Shown piece by piece: positions 1 through 10,465 of a DNA stretch of 64,000 nt. Made by a program: the position numbers and the translations under genes. Each line of letters starts with the position of its first letter. Position 1 is the stretch's first letter. The notes under the pieces are model-generated. The model had not been told where the DNA came from. It saw only the letters and a program-made list of their open reading frames with translations, and ran no database searches. This DNA comes from Adiantum capillus-veneris (Eukaryota; Streptophyta; Polypodiopsida; Polypodiales; Pteridaceae), in NCBI GenBank assembly GCA_014529385.2, contig CM043964.1, positions 110,172,587-110,236,586 of the forward strand. Direction: 5' to 3'.

Positions 1-2
1 AG

Positions 3-3000
3 AGGTTCAAAAACCAAAAGGGTCGTGATCGCTCAAGGCGGAGCAAGTCACGCACAAAGTCAGTTCTTGAATGTTGGAACTGCGGCAAGAAGGGCCACGT
101 TAAGAAGGATTGCTGGTCCAAGAAGAAGAAGGAGACAAAGTCTCAAGACAACAAGCCAACATCGGAGGCCAATGTGGCAGGTAAAGTAGAGCAAGATGCT
201 CTAATTCTCTCATTAGACAATGTGTCTAATTCCTGGATAGTAGATTCCGGGGCTTCATTCCATGCGACACCACACAAGCAACATTTCCAAGACTACACCA
301 AAGGTAATTTTGGGTATGTATACTTGGGAGATGATGAAGCTTGTGAGATTGTCGACAAAGGTACAGTTTCTGTCAAAACTGCTAACGGAAATGAATGGAA
401 GCTTAAAGATGTTAGGCATGTTCCTTCTCTTCTCAAAAATTTGATCTCTATAGGAAAATTGGATGATGAAGGTCGCAACATTGCATTCGGAAACAAACGG
501 TGGAAGATCTTAAAGGGATCTTTGGTGGTTGCCAAGGGTGAAAAAGTCGGTACACTTTACTTGTGTACTGTTAGCACGCAACCTTCAGCTTGTGCAGCAC
601 CTACAGAAGTTGACAGTGCGGTGTGGCACTACCGACTTGGGCATATGAGTGCCAAAGGAATGCAAATCCTTCAAACAAAGAAGCTTCTACCAGGTTTGAA
701 AGAAGTGGACTTAGAGTTCTGTGAAGATTGTGTTTATGGTAAACAAAAGAGGGTAAAATTTTAAAAATCAGGAAATGAAAGAAAAAAATAAAAACTTGAG
801 TTGGTTCATTCTGATGTTTGGGGTCCTGCAAGTACACCATCACTTGGTGGCTCATTGTACTATGTAGCATTCATAGACGATGCGACTAGAAAAACATGGG
901 TTTATGTCATGAAGAATAAATCCGATGTATTTTTCATATTTCAAAGGTGGAAAGCCTTTGTGGAGAATGAAACAGGTACCAAGGTTAAATGCCTCAGATC
1001 CGACAATGGAGGCGAATATTGCAGCCAAGCTTTTGAAAGCTTTTGTGCTAGCAATGGCATTTGGAGGCAAAGGACAACCCCAAGGACACCTCAACAAAAT
1101 GGGATTTCGGAAAGGATGAACAGGACAATCATGGAACGAGCACGAAGCATGTGGCTACATGCAGGCCTACCGCTTGAGCTTTGGGCGGAAGCTGTAAGTA
1201 CGTCTGTGTACTTAATCAATCGGTCACCCTCAACGGCATTGGATGGGGGAGTTCCAGAAGAGGCATGGACAGGTAAACCGGTGAATTATGCATTTCTCAA
1301 AGTGTTTGGGTGTGAGGCTTTCATGCACATAGATAGAAGCCTAAGATCAAAGCTAGATGCAAAGTCCAAAAAGTGTTTCTTCATTGGCTATGGAGAAGGT
1401 GACTTTGGCCGGTATCGCCTATGGAATCCTGAAGATGGTAAAATCTTAAGGAGTATGGATGTAATTTTTAACGAACAAAATATGTACAAAGATTACTTGG
1501 AAAGAAAACAAACAAAAGAAACAGGTGATGAGTACATGGAGCTTGAGGACGGTGAAGACTCAAGGACTGCAAACGGTGACAATGTGCAACAACGTCAACC
1601 TAATGAGGAGCCTCAACCTATTCCCTGAAGATCTACAAGAGCAAGTAGACCTCCAGAAAGGTTTGTTCCTTCCTTCAACCATCTCTTGATCTCAGATTCT
1701 GGAGAGCCGGAATCATATGAAGAAGCTATGCAACATGAATCCAAAGAAGAATGGACGAAGAGCATGCAAGTGGAGATGGACTCACTACATCGCAACCAAA
1801 CATGGGAGTTGGTTGAGTTGCCTAAAGGTAAGCGGGCACTTCAAAACAAATGGGTGTACAAGCTAAAGGAAGAAGAAGGTGGGAAGAACAGGTACAAGTC
1901 TAGGCTTGTGGTAAAAGGTTTTTCTCAAAAGAAAGGTATTGACTTCAATGAAATATTTTCTCCTGTTGTAAAAATGAACTCAATTAAGCTTGTCTTAAGC
2001 CTTGTGGCTGCTCATGATCTAAATCTCAAGCAAATGGATGTAAATACGGCATTCCCTCACGGTGACTTAGAGGAGGAAATCTACATGCTTCAACCAAAGG
2101 GGTATGAAGTAAAAGGTAAGGAGAAAATGGTTTGCAGATTAAAGAAGATCTTGTATGGTTTAAATCAAGCATCAAGACAATGGTACTTGAAGTTTGATCG
2201 ATGGATGTTGGATCATGGATTCACAAGATGCAACTCGGATCACTGCGTCTACACGAAGAATTTGGGAGATGGGAAATTCATCATCCTAATGTTGTATGTT
2301 GATGACATGTTGATTGCAAGTGCTAACATACAGGACATCAAAGACCTAAAAGAGGAGCTGTCCAAATCTTTTTCAATGAAAGATTTAGGTGTTGCAAAGA
2401 GGATACTTGGTATGAAAATATCAAGGGACAGGACGAAGAAGACAATAAAGCTATCTCAAGAAGATTACATCAAGAAGGTACTAGAAAGGTTTGCAATGCA
2501 AAATGCAAAACCAGTTTCTACACCTTTGGCTGGTCATTTTAAACTAACGAAGGATATGTGTCCAAAGACACAAGAGGAGATAGCCTATATGTCTAAAGTT
2601 ATGTATGCTGCAGCGGTAGGTTCTCTAATGTATGCTATGGTCTGGACAGGGCCAGACATTACACATGCAGTGGGAGTTGTGAGTAGGCTCGTGGACAACT
2701 CAGGTAAAGAGCATTGGCAAGCTGTGAAGTGGATACTTAGGTATCTAAAAGGGACAACAACAAATGCTTTGTATTTTGGAGGAACTGATATTTTTCTAGA
2801 AGGGTATGCTGATGCAGATATGGCAGGTGACAAAGATACTCGAAGGAGCACTACTAGCTATGTGTTCACGATTGGAGACACAACAGTAATCTGGGCTTCA
2901 AAGCTGTAGAAAGTGGTTTAACTTTCTACCACGGAAGCAAAGTATGTAGCAATGACGGAGGCAAGCAAAGAAATTCTGTGGCTTCACAGATTCTTAGAAG

Positions 3001-3233
3001 ATCTTGGATTCAAACAAGACAATTGTGTCTTGTACAGTGATAGCCAAAGCGCTATCCATCTTGCGAAGAACTCAGCCTTTCATTCAAGGAAGAAGCACAT
3101 TGAGGTGAGATATCACTTCATACGCACTCTTTTGGAAGAGGGACAACTAAAGCTAGGAAAGGTGCATACAAGTGAAAATCCTGCAGACATGTTTACAAAG
3201 GTGGTCAACAAGGAGAAGTTGAGCTTTTGCTAA
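3..3233 (+). pseudogene. Copia gag-pol polyprotein remnant (element A)
   Basis: One reading frame runs from the window edge to 3233 and encodes the retrotransposon polyprotein. A CCHC nucleic-acid-binding knuckle lies at 72-113. The aspartic protease motif DSGASFHATPH is near 243-275, and the GAG-pre-integrase motif near 622-740. The integrase core is at 801-1250 (HSDVWGP, then SDNGGEY). Reverse transcriptase starts near 1790, with YVDDMLIAS near 2296-2322. RNase H is at about 2805-3233. The frame is never shifted but has stops at 762, 789, 1626, 2907 and 2919. The TGA at 1626 and the TAG at 2907 fit C-to-T change of CGA and CAG codons, as expected for a methylated, silenced copy. Best match is the Tork/TNT1-like group (family knowledge). 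It cannot make a full polyprotein. Confidence 0.92.
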
Positions 3234-3306
3234 TCTTCAATCGGCATTCAAGGATAAGAAGCCAGAATGGAAAGCAGTCACAGGTTTGGTTTGGAGATCA
3301 GTCTCC

Positions 3307-3317
3307 AAGTGGGAGAT
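3307..3317 (+). other. Polypurine tract of element A
   Basis: AAGTGGGAGAT directly precedes the TGTTAAG start of the 3' LTR. This is the typical plant copia plus-strand primer site, and an equivalent tract precedes the 3' LTR of E on the other strand. Confidence 0.85.
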
Positions 3318-3548
3318 TGTTAAGTATGGAGCCTGATTTACCCTTGTAATTTTCTGTGGTAAAAGCGCACATTTGTAAGGCCCCCATTATGAGGAGAAGC
3401 CATCGTGCGTGAAGGAAAATCACTCACCGGAAACCAAAATTTTCACGGACAAGAATCAGGGGCAACTAATATCCTTTTTCGCCGGAATATTATGGCCGGA
3501 CGGCGGCCGGAAAGTGGTCGGAAAACAACCGGTCGGTTGGCCGGTGGC

Positions 3549-3660
3549 CGGTAGTCAATGGCTGATGGCCGGTGGTCGGAAGTCAATGGTTGGTGGCCGG
3601 TGGTCGAAAGTCAATGGCCGGTGGCAGGTGGCCGAATTCAATGGCCGGTGGACGAATTCA
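3549..3660 (+). repeat. 28-bp tandem repeat in LTR A (about 4 copies)
   Basis: Units start at 3549, 3577, 3605 and 3633 and share CGGAAGTCAATGG followed by TGGCCGGTGG-type sequence. They lie 125-235 bp upstream of the TATA box, where LTR enhancers usually sit. A second, looser duplication (CAAGGGCGGC-CACATGG) follows at about 3679-3755. Confidence 0.8.
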
Positions 3661-3784
3661 AAAGCGGACTTGTCTTCTCAAGGGCGGCCACACATGGGCG
3701 GATTGGAAGGTCCAATTTGGACTTATTCGCACAAGGGCGGCTACACATGGCTGTCTCTCATAAGAGAGGGCAGCCCTTTTGGCC

Positions 3785-3792
3785 TATAAAAG
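3785..3792 (+). promoter_or_regulatory. TATA box of LTR A
   Basis: TATAAAAG in a GC-rich context about 470 bp into the LTR, the usual place for the core promoter. Confidence 0.65.
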
Positions 3793-3991
3793 GAGGCCAT
3801 TTCTACACACATTTCATAGTGTGAAGTTGATGCAACAAAGTGAGTGTGAGGTGGTGAGAGTGAAGCAAGGCGGGAGCTCCATTAAGGGTATAATCCCTTT
3901 GTAAACTACTTCTTGTTTTGAAGTACTAAAGCCATTGAGTGGCTGCTTTCCCATGGACGTAGCCCACATTGGGTGAACCACGTATATCGTG

Positions 3992-3995
<4 letters not shown>

Positions 3996-4025
<30 letters not shown>
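3996..4025 (+). repeat. TC dinucleotide microsatellite
   Basis: About 15 uninterrupted CT units inside the R/U5 part of LTR A. Confidence 0.95.
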
Positions 4026-4028
<3 letters not shown>

Positions 4029-4112
4029 CTATAATCTTGTGTATATAAATCTGTCTCTCTCCATTAAGTAATCTACTCAATTATCTATTTAGCTACGTCT
4101 TATTTCCTAACA

Positions 4113-4510
4113 ATCTCCATATCTGTTGTAATCTTCAGGGTTACTGACTATCAGATAGTGGTTCCCCTTTTTGTCTCGGAATCTCTCTCCATCATCATAG
4201 ACTCGAATTATCTCCAATCTCTGTGCCGGCCTCTCTTCGATACAAATGCACTTGCATCCTCGATAGTCAAAATAGACTAGGGCTCCCCTCGAGTTTGTTC
4301 CCTCTAAGAAGATCACAGTGAGCTTGGAATCAATCAAAGGATTTAGGGAGGTGCTTCCTCCTGGCATCGGTCTGTCATAGGTGAAACCTCCTGGCTATTG
4401 ACTACCCATCATGAAGAAAGATTTGTCTGACGAAGTATCAGTATCACTACCTTCCTCAATAATCGGTGCTAGCGGATCTAGCCTTGCCTGAGTTACACTC
4501 TCCTCGATGT
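4113..4510 (-). pseudogene. N-terminal gag-like fragment of element B
   Basis: On the minus strand a frame begins near 4510 with VHIEESVTQ and runs to the junction with LTR A. It has one TAG near 4398 and continues from a Met at 4367. The IEESV motif and the acidic SDTDT stretch match the start of F gag (IEESVNQ ... EEFSDTFSES, 25912 onward). No domain is recognised beyond this similarity. The frame is truncated by the insertion of A. Confidence 0.6.
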
Positions 4511-5003
4511 GGACACTAAGCTACCTTGGTCACCCGCCACTTTTTGGTCTCTAAAAATGTATCTTCTTGATCTTAAATTCATCAAACTTATCAATGCAAT
4601 TTACCACAAATCCAACCACTCACCTGGCAAAGGATCAATCTCTGCACAACTTCTTGCTTTGCTGTTGAATATACCTGTACAGAAGCGTTTAATTTTGGCA
4701 ATCAAATCAAAGCATTTATTTCCTAGAGGTTATCTTAGTAATGATTGGTATAACTGGAGAGTTAATCTCAACCACTACTGTATTTTATACACTGCTGATG
4801 TTCTGGATTAGGTCTGCTAATCTGGGATTGTACTTCCCTCGGATGTTGGTCAATTTACGTGAAAAAGTCTGAATTCAATCTTTGCTCTGTCAAATGGACA
4901 AACAAGGTCCAAATTCACTTCTGAAAGAAGTTCTGGAACCCTTAAGACAAATGGAATCTCACTGTCTAAGCCCAGTCAAATTTTATCTTCCGTAGGCCCC
5001 AAT

Positions 5004-5027
5004 AGACATCCTACGCGTAGGATGTCT
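5004..5027. repeat. Perfect 24-bp palindrome, copy 1 (element B leader)
   Basis: AGACATCCTACG is followed directly by its own reverse complement, with no spacer. The same 24 bp recur at 5280-5303. Confidence 0.97.
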
Positions 5028-5279
5028 CCTGCTTTGTTTTGCCTGGATTTTTGCACTATGGATTCCCCTTGATGTGCTGAGTCCACAGTTGTTTTTACTT
5101 TTTGATTTGGACACCTATAAGCTGGTCAATGGATCAGAAATCTGTTCCGACAGCCTGTTGTTGATCTTGATTAGTCTAATCAACTCCAATTTGGACCAAA
5201 ATTGACTAGGAGGCTTGCCTCATGCTATACAATACCTTGCTATGCCCACAGTCAGTTTCTGGCTTCAATTTCTTGCATT

Positions 5280-5303
5280 AGACATCCTACGCGTAGGATG
5301 TCT
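5280..5303. repeat. Perfect 24-bp palindrome, copy 2 (element B leader)
   Basis: Identical to 5004-5027; the centres are 276 bp apart. Half-sites (AGACATCCTA or CGTAGGATGTCT) lie at 5405-5415, 5691-5701, 5838-5849 and, inside the LTR, 6748-6759. Confidence 0.97.
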
Positions 5304-6377
5304 TTTTCATTAGAATGGCTTCAAATTCACAACCTAGGCTCCCCTTGAGTTGTTGATCACTTTGGTATGCTCAAATCTGGATTTGGAGTGAAAAAACACA
5401 CAGAAGACATCCTATATCTTTTTGGCCTGTTTAACCCCAGACTTAACCCACAACTTCCTCTTGATGTCAGAAACCCAGTGGTATCTTGGATGTTGGTTTG
5501 GATTTCAAAAGTCCCCAATTTCAACTGTTCTTGCCTTTTTCAGTCAAAAGTGTTAAAGTCCGCTTTGAACCCAAATTTTCTCACCCAAATGAGATGAAAC
5601 CCCTCTCAGTCACTCAATATTTCATGCAGGTCATACTCATGCAGCCATCCTATGGTTTTGGTCTTAAAATAATGCTTTGGCACAATTTGGGTAGGATGTC
5701 TGGCAATTTCAGTCTATCTGGCCTTATCTTGTCAAGATATGGTCAAATTTTCACTTTCCAGTTGAAAATTGGATAAACCTCACCTTCTGAACACACTGGT
5801 CAACTCAAAATCCCAAAATTTGCACCATATTAGCCCGCGTAGGATGTCTCCTGGCTTGAAATTAATTTTTTTCCTAACAGAAATACTCCTGATGCTCTGC
5901 AGCTCTATCAGAAACACTCACAGTAACTTTTGGACTTCACTTCAGCTTTCAAACACTTTTGCATCTTTTTGCGTCTTTTACAAACTTGTGATGAATTTAC
6001 CGAGCAAGTATACATGCATGAAGTGCTCTAGATCCTGAATCATGATGTCCTACTTAGTCTACTCCTACTCATCATGTGAAATGGTGATAATGGTGTTTTG
6101 GTTGCTTTCTGGCCTCTCCAGACTCTCATGCTCTCCTCTCACCGCTTCTACGACTTCAAATCCTACTCAAGAACTCAACTAATACCTAAAACCATCTTAG
6201 TCTACCTAAATCTACCTAAGTCGAAGGATCTAGGCCAGACACACGCTCCCTAGACCCCCTCTAAGACCTAGAGAGTCCTCCACCCTCTGATCCTATCTAA
6301 ATGCAAAACGAGACTCTTGGCAAGCCAAAAATCCCTATCCTCAAGGACTAGTCTCGGTCACCTACCTAAGGTTTTCG

Positions 6378-6395
6378 TCCCCGGCAGCGGCGCCA
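6378..6395 (-). other. Primer binding site of element B
   Basis: On the minus strand this reads TGGCGCCGCTGCCGGGGA, one base after the LTR end. It fits the TGGCGCC...CCGGGGA primer sites of Athila-type gypsy elements, which I recall as tRNA-Asp type. It fixes the LTR boundary and orientation. Confidence 0.82.
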
Positions 6396-6396
6396 A

Positions 6397-7327
6397 TGTT
6401 GGACGGATATGCCGCGACGGACGTCAGCACAGCGAGAACTCACCTAACAAGATTTGTCAGCTAAGGACGAAGCTCGACCCACAAGCACGTGGAAGCAAGT
6501 ATAAGGTGTCAACCTACACTCGACCGACTCCTAACTAATTCCTACAGAGGTCTCTACCCAATGTCAAAGCTACAGCCTTCAAGAGTGCATAACAGGAAAT
6601 TTCCTACAACACTTTCTCGAGCCTAACACCCATCAAACAATCTCAAAAAACCACATAACTTGAAGGAGACCCTACTAACACCATTAGGTTGCTCTCCCTA
6701 AGGTCTATGAACCAAAACCCCAACCCAAAACACCCGGTGCAAAATCACGTAGGATGTCTGGCCGAAATTTGCAGGTCTTTGTTTCTGAAATCTAAAGTGT
6801 CTAATATGTAGCTCTACTCAATGTGAACGCGTGGATATGCTGCAATGCAAAATCGGACAACGTATGCTCACCAAATCACCAGATGAAGCTCGTAGAAGGA
6901 GCTCGCAAAACCGGACCATACGCGCGCAATGTAAGTATTGGTGCGTAGCTCTCATTGGGAGCAACACGTTGCACTTGTCTGCAATCGATTTCGACCATCG
7001 ATGCTCGCGTAGCGTCCATAAGAAGCTCTCACTCTCTCTCGTACACAGTACGCTCACTCACAGACAATATATTTTTCAAAATGACAAAAGGGTTTTCATT
7101 AATTAAGGTCAAAAAGTGGTATATATACCTTACAATTCTCAAACCCTAAAGTTTCAAATCAACCAACTACTCAATCTAACTACCAAAACTGGGACACAAT
7201 CTGGAAACTTCTATTAAGCCCCAATATTTACAAGGTGAAAATCAGGTTTTCTCAATAAATGAATAATTACAAAAAATGATAATCTTTCGAGTAGTCAGTT
7301 TCCGTGGGGTGTGTCCAGCTTCTAACA
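6397..7327 (-). repeat. 5' LTR of element B (931 bp)
   Basis: On the plus strand it reads TGTTGGAC ... CTTCTAACA, so both ends are TGTT/AACA inverted termini. The left boundary is set by the adjacent primer site. A TATATATA core at 7120-7127 could be the promoter. No second LTR is in the window, so the right end rests on the terminus only. Confidence 0.72.
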
Positions 7328-7339
7328 ACTATGATTTCA

Positions 7340-7453
7340 AGAGAGAGGTAATGTCATAATAATCAATAGTTAATTCTCCTAAATGATTTTCTCATGTTAA
7401 ACTGATCATTTAATATGGGGAAGTGCCAGGGGAGAAAAAGCTAGAATATTGGG
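7340..7453 (+). repeat. Relict PPT and first ~100 bp of a D-family LTR
   Basis: GAGAGAGGTAA then TGTCATAATAA and about 100 bp more match, in inverted orientation, the end of the D LTR (10350-10452) and its purine-rich flank. It is the stub of another copy of family D in plus orientation, cut at about 7453 where integrase sequence of C begins. Confidence 0.75.
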
Positions 7454-8831
7454 CGACACTGTTCATTGAGCAAAATTCCATTACGCCCAATGACAAGATT
7501 TTAAGCATTTGTCAAGTGGGACGTAGATTTTATAGGACCCATCATACCTCTTGCATATCACACGCACACGCAATATATCATAGTAGCAAACAACAGATTA
7601 TTTGACCAAATGTGTATAAGCAAAAGCAACACAAAAAAATGATGCACGGACTACACCATAGTTCCTATTCAAAAACATATGTACTAGATACGGCCTACTC
7701 ATTGAGATTGTCAGCAATCGAGAAACACACTTTGTGAACACCTTCATTGAAAGCTTACTCGATGAATTCATGGTGGTTCATCAAAAATTAGCACGCTACC
7801 ACCCCCAAGCTTATGGACAAGCAGAGAGTACCAGTAAAATCTTATGCATGGTGCTAACCAAAATAGTGAGTGCCTCAAGAACTCATTAGGACCTAAAGTG
7901 ACATAGTGTTATGGGCTTATAGGGTAGCATTTAAAACTTCCATAGGGACCTCTCCATTTAACCTTGTGTTAGGGATTAATGTGATTCTACTCATGGAATT
8001 CTTGATTCCCACACTTCGAGTCACAACACAGTTAGGGTGGACAGTATACGAACTATCTCAAAGCCTAGACATCTTGGAACAACTAGATGAAACTAGATTA
8101 AGGGCGATAGCAGGGATATATGCTCAGAAACGACAAATGAAGGCTTTCCATGATCAACATGTAATTAGAAAGGAGTACCAAAAAGAGGATTACGTTTTGA
8201 TGTATACCCTAAAGCAACACTCCTAAAAACTCAAAACACGAGGGATGGGGTCTTTTGTAATACATGACAAATCGCAAAGTGTCACCATCAAGCTTGCAAC
8301 ATTGGCAGGTGAGGAGATGCCTAATTGGATAAGCGGGTGCACGTCAAAAAAATATCTTCTACCATTGACACAAGAAGAGCTACAAAAAATTCATGTGGTA
8401 GATAGCAAAAAAATCAATCCCATGCTATTCAACGGGCTAAAGAAGAAGCCATAATCAGAATATTAAAGAGGAAGGAACAAGCAAACCATAAGAAAAGTTA
8501 GTGGCAATGCAAAGGCATCAATCCCCCTCCAATAGAATCAATTCAAACGGAGCCTACATGGTTAGGTGGCATAGGTCTACAAATTTTTCTTCAACTTCAT
8601 GATGGTTCTAGTGAGCGCGCATTAGTGGACAATGGAGCATAAGAAAATGTCGTCAACTACTCAACATTTTAAAAAATGACAAAGGAACCTCTTATCCAAA
8701 TACTATAGGGTTCAAGGTGGACAAAGGAATAATGAGCAGCCTGGGACATGTCACCTTATCAATAATTGTTAATGAAAATTCTTGTCGTCGTCAATTTCAT
8801 GTAGTTGCAGATACAAACCTTAATGAGGTAG
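7454..8831 (+). pseudogene. Integrase, C-terminal region and first half of second protease (element C)
   Basis: Gypsy integrase begins near 7516 (KWDVDFIGPI, first catalytic Asp). It continues through SNRETHF (about 7715; the usual motif is SDRETHF, so the catalytic Asp is changed) to YHPQAYGQAEST (about 7797-7832, catalytic Glu). The region downstream (WAYRVAF, then MPNWISGC near 8320) matches F. A retropepsin-like domain follows: ALVDNGA at 8619-8639, where the usual Thr of DTGA is Asn and a TAA comes next. The frame changes several times (around 7590, 7890, 8225, 8640). It stops at 8831 because element D is inserted there, and the protein resumes at 21886. Confidence 0.82.
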
Positions 8832-10041
8832 TGTAACATTTAATGGCCTAGTAACTTGTGTGTAGCGGAAAATAGCATGAACATAGTGAGCATTTCATTA
8901 GAATAGATTCCTAATGAGCATAACAAGAGTGCTTGGGTGGAGAGAGCAACAACAAGCATAACACCTAGTTACATAGGCATGAACAATACTTCAAAAGAGA
9001 GAGAAATTAAGCTATTGACAACAATTGAGGACCGGATTTTCATGGAGCCGGTCCCCCCTCCATGGTCCCCCTTCCAAAAGGCTTTGTATTATAGGTTCCC
9101 CCTATCAAGAGAGACATTTTACAATACGATTCTTTGTGTTCCTTCAAAAATTAGCTAGTGCAATGAAGATGGAAACTTCAAGCACTAAGAAAACACTTAT
9201 TAAACACAACATCAATTCCCTCCCGGTCTCATACCCAAGACCTCACACACCTTAGAAGATGGTGAGAGCTAGCGGGGTATTTGAGTATATTGAGAGGAAG
9301 AAGGAGTAGTTACGAGAAAGATGTAAATCTCCTCACGTAATCATTCATATTGGCATAGCTTAGCTTATTAATTAGCATGGTAGAGGATATGAGTACGCAT
9401 TGAATCTTGGCTCTTGGTTGGATTTGCATCACAAAGCCAAGAGTTGTTGGTGTAGGCCTCCCTTCTCACAAGCTTGGAGTAGGTGATGAGCTTTCCATTA
9501 AAGCTTGAAAAGGAGAGAGAGATTCTTCTTGCTTCACACATGAGATAGTGTGAATGTGTGTGTGTGGAATAATGATTGAAAAATTCAGTCCCCTCTCTCT
9601 CTCTTTCGACCCCTCATGCAATTTACTCATGCAGGCACTCCATTGGCCCATGCCAGGCTTAGCCAATGAAAACTGAGAAGCATAAGTGATAGCCTTGTGA
9701 CATGTGTCCCCCTTTCCCCTTTTGTGAGAGCTTTAGGTAATTAATAAATGCAACTAAGCTCTCATTGGACCCCTTTGTCTCCTGGCCAATAGGAATCAGG
9801 CAAGCCATTGGCCGTTGAATGCTCATTGGACCCCTTGGGAGACTGTCCAATAGTCTTCTAGAGAGCTTAATTCTTATTAGCTCTTTTATTAAGTGTTTTT
9901 AAATTAATTAAACCAAATTTACTCTAGCATAATTCTCATTGGTCCACCTCCATGGCCATCCAATAGGATTTGAGTGCACCTTGTGGGCATCTTGGCAAGG
10001 GAGCTGACATGTGTCCCTCATTTCCTTTTTGTAAAGGAAGC

Positions 10042-10079
<38 letters not shown>

Positions 10080-10452
10080 CTCTCGCATCCCCTACTTGCA
10101 AGTGTCACCCCCTCCTATGTAGGATCTTTGAAGACTTTTTGTACACACACAAAGCATCCAATTTTCTTAAGCTTGACCATTGAACACAATTTTTTTATTT
10201 TTGGAACCTTAGCATTTTGGAAGTCTTAATGGGATGAACCTTAGGGTCTTTAAAGCCCATTGTTGCACCTTGCTCTTTTGCAGATGGCCCCCCCTTTGGA
10301 TCCCTATTTTCCATCCTTTGGATCCCTACTGTGGCCGATCTGCTAGCTTAACCAATATTCTAGATTTTTCTCCCCTGGAACTTCTCCATATTAAATCATC
10401 AGTTTAGCATGAGAAAATCATTTAGGAGAATTAGATATTAGTTATTATGACA
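8832..10452 (-). repeat. 3' LTR of element D (1621 bp)
   Basis: On the plus strand it runs from TGTAACATT to TTATTATGACA. It matches 14561-15045 plus 20750-21880 along its length. It contains a GT microsatellite (about 10042-10078). A 14-bp CCATGGTCCCCCTT-type duplication near 9060 is absent from the other copy. Differences between the copies are scattered single bases, a few percent by eye. Confidence 0.93.
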
Positions 10453-10465
10453 TTACCTCATTACT

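Larger units (their letters stand above)
1..4112 (+). mobile_element. Element A: Ty1/copia retrotransposon, 5' part outside window
   Basis: The order zinc knuckle, protease, integrase, reverse transcriptase, RNase H is the Ty1/copia order. The purine tract and the 3' LTR follow. The 5' LTR, primer site and start of gag lie before position 1, so the target duplication cannot be checked. The right end of the LTR abuts element B, which is probably the insertion target because the coding start of B is cut at exactly 4113. Confidence 0.93.
3318..4112 (+). repeat. 3' LTR of element A (795 bp)
   Basis: It starts TGTTAAG right after the purine tract and ends TCCTAACA, giving TG...CA ends with short inverted termini. 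It holds a TATA box at 3785, a 28-bp tandem repeat and a TC microsatellite. The partner LTR is outside the window, so the right boundary rests on the termini and on the abrupt change to element B. Confidence 0.85.
4511..6377 (-). other. Non-coding leader of element B
   Basis: There is no convincing coding sequence over about 1.87 kb. It lies between primer site and gag and contains two perfect 24-bp palindromes plus several half-sites (listed separately). Confidence 0.65.
4113..7327 (-). mobile_element. Element B: 5' end of a giant Ty3/gypsy element, minus strand
   Basis: Reading on the minus strand, the order is LTR (7327 to 6397), primer site (6395 to 6378), a 1.9-kb leader and the first part of a gag-like frame, cut at 4113 by element A. 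The gag start resembles that of F (IEESV-x-Q ... SDT), and the leader carries palindromes as in F, so B belongs to the same group. The 3' part lies beyond the left window edge or is lost. Confidence 0.75.
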
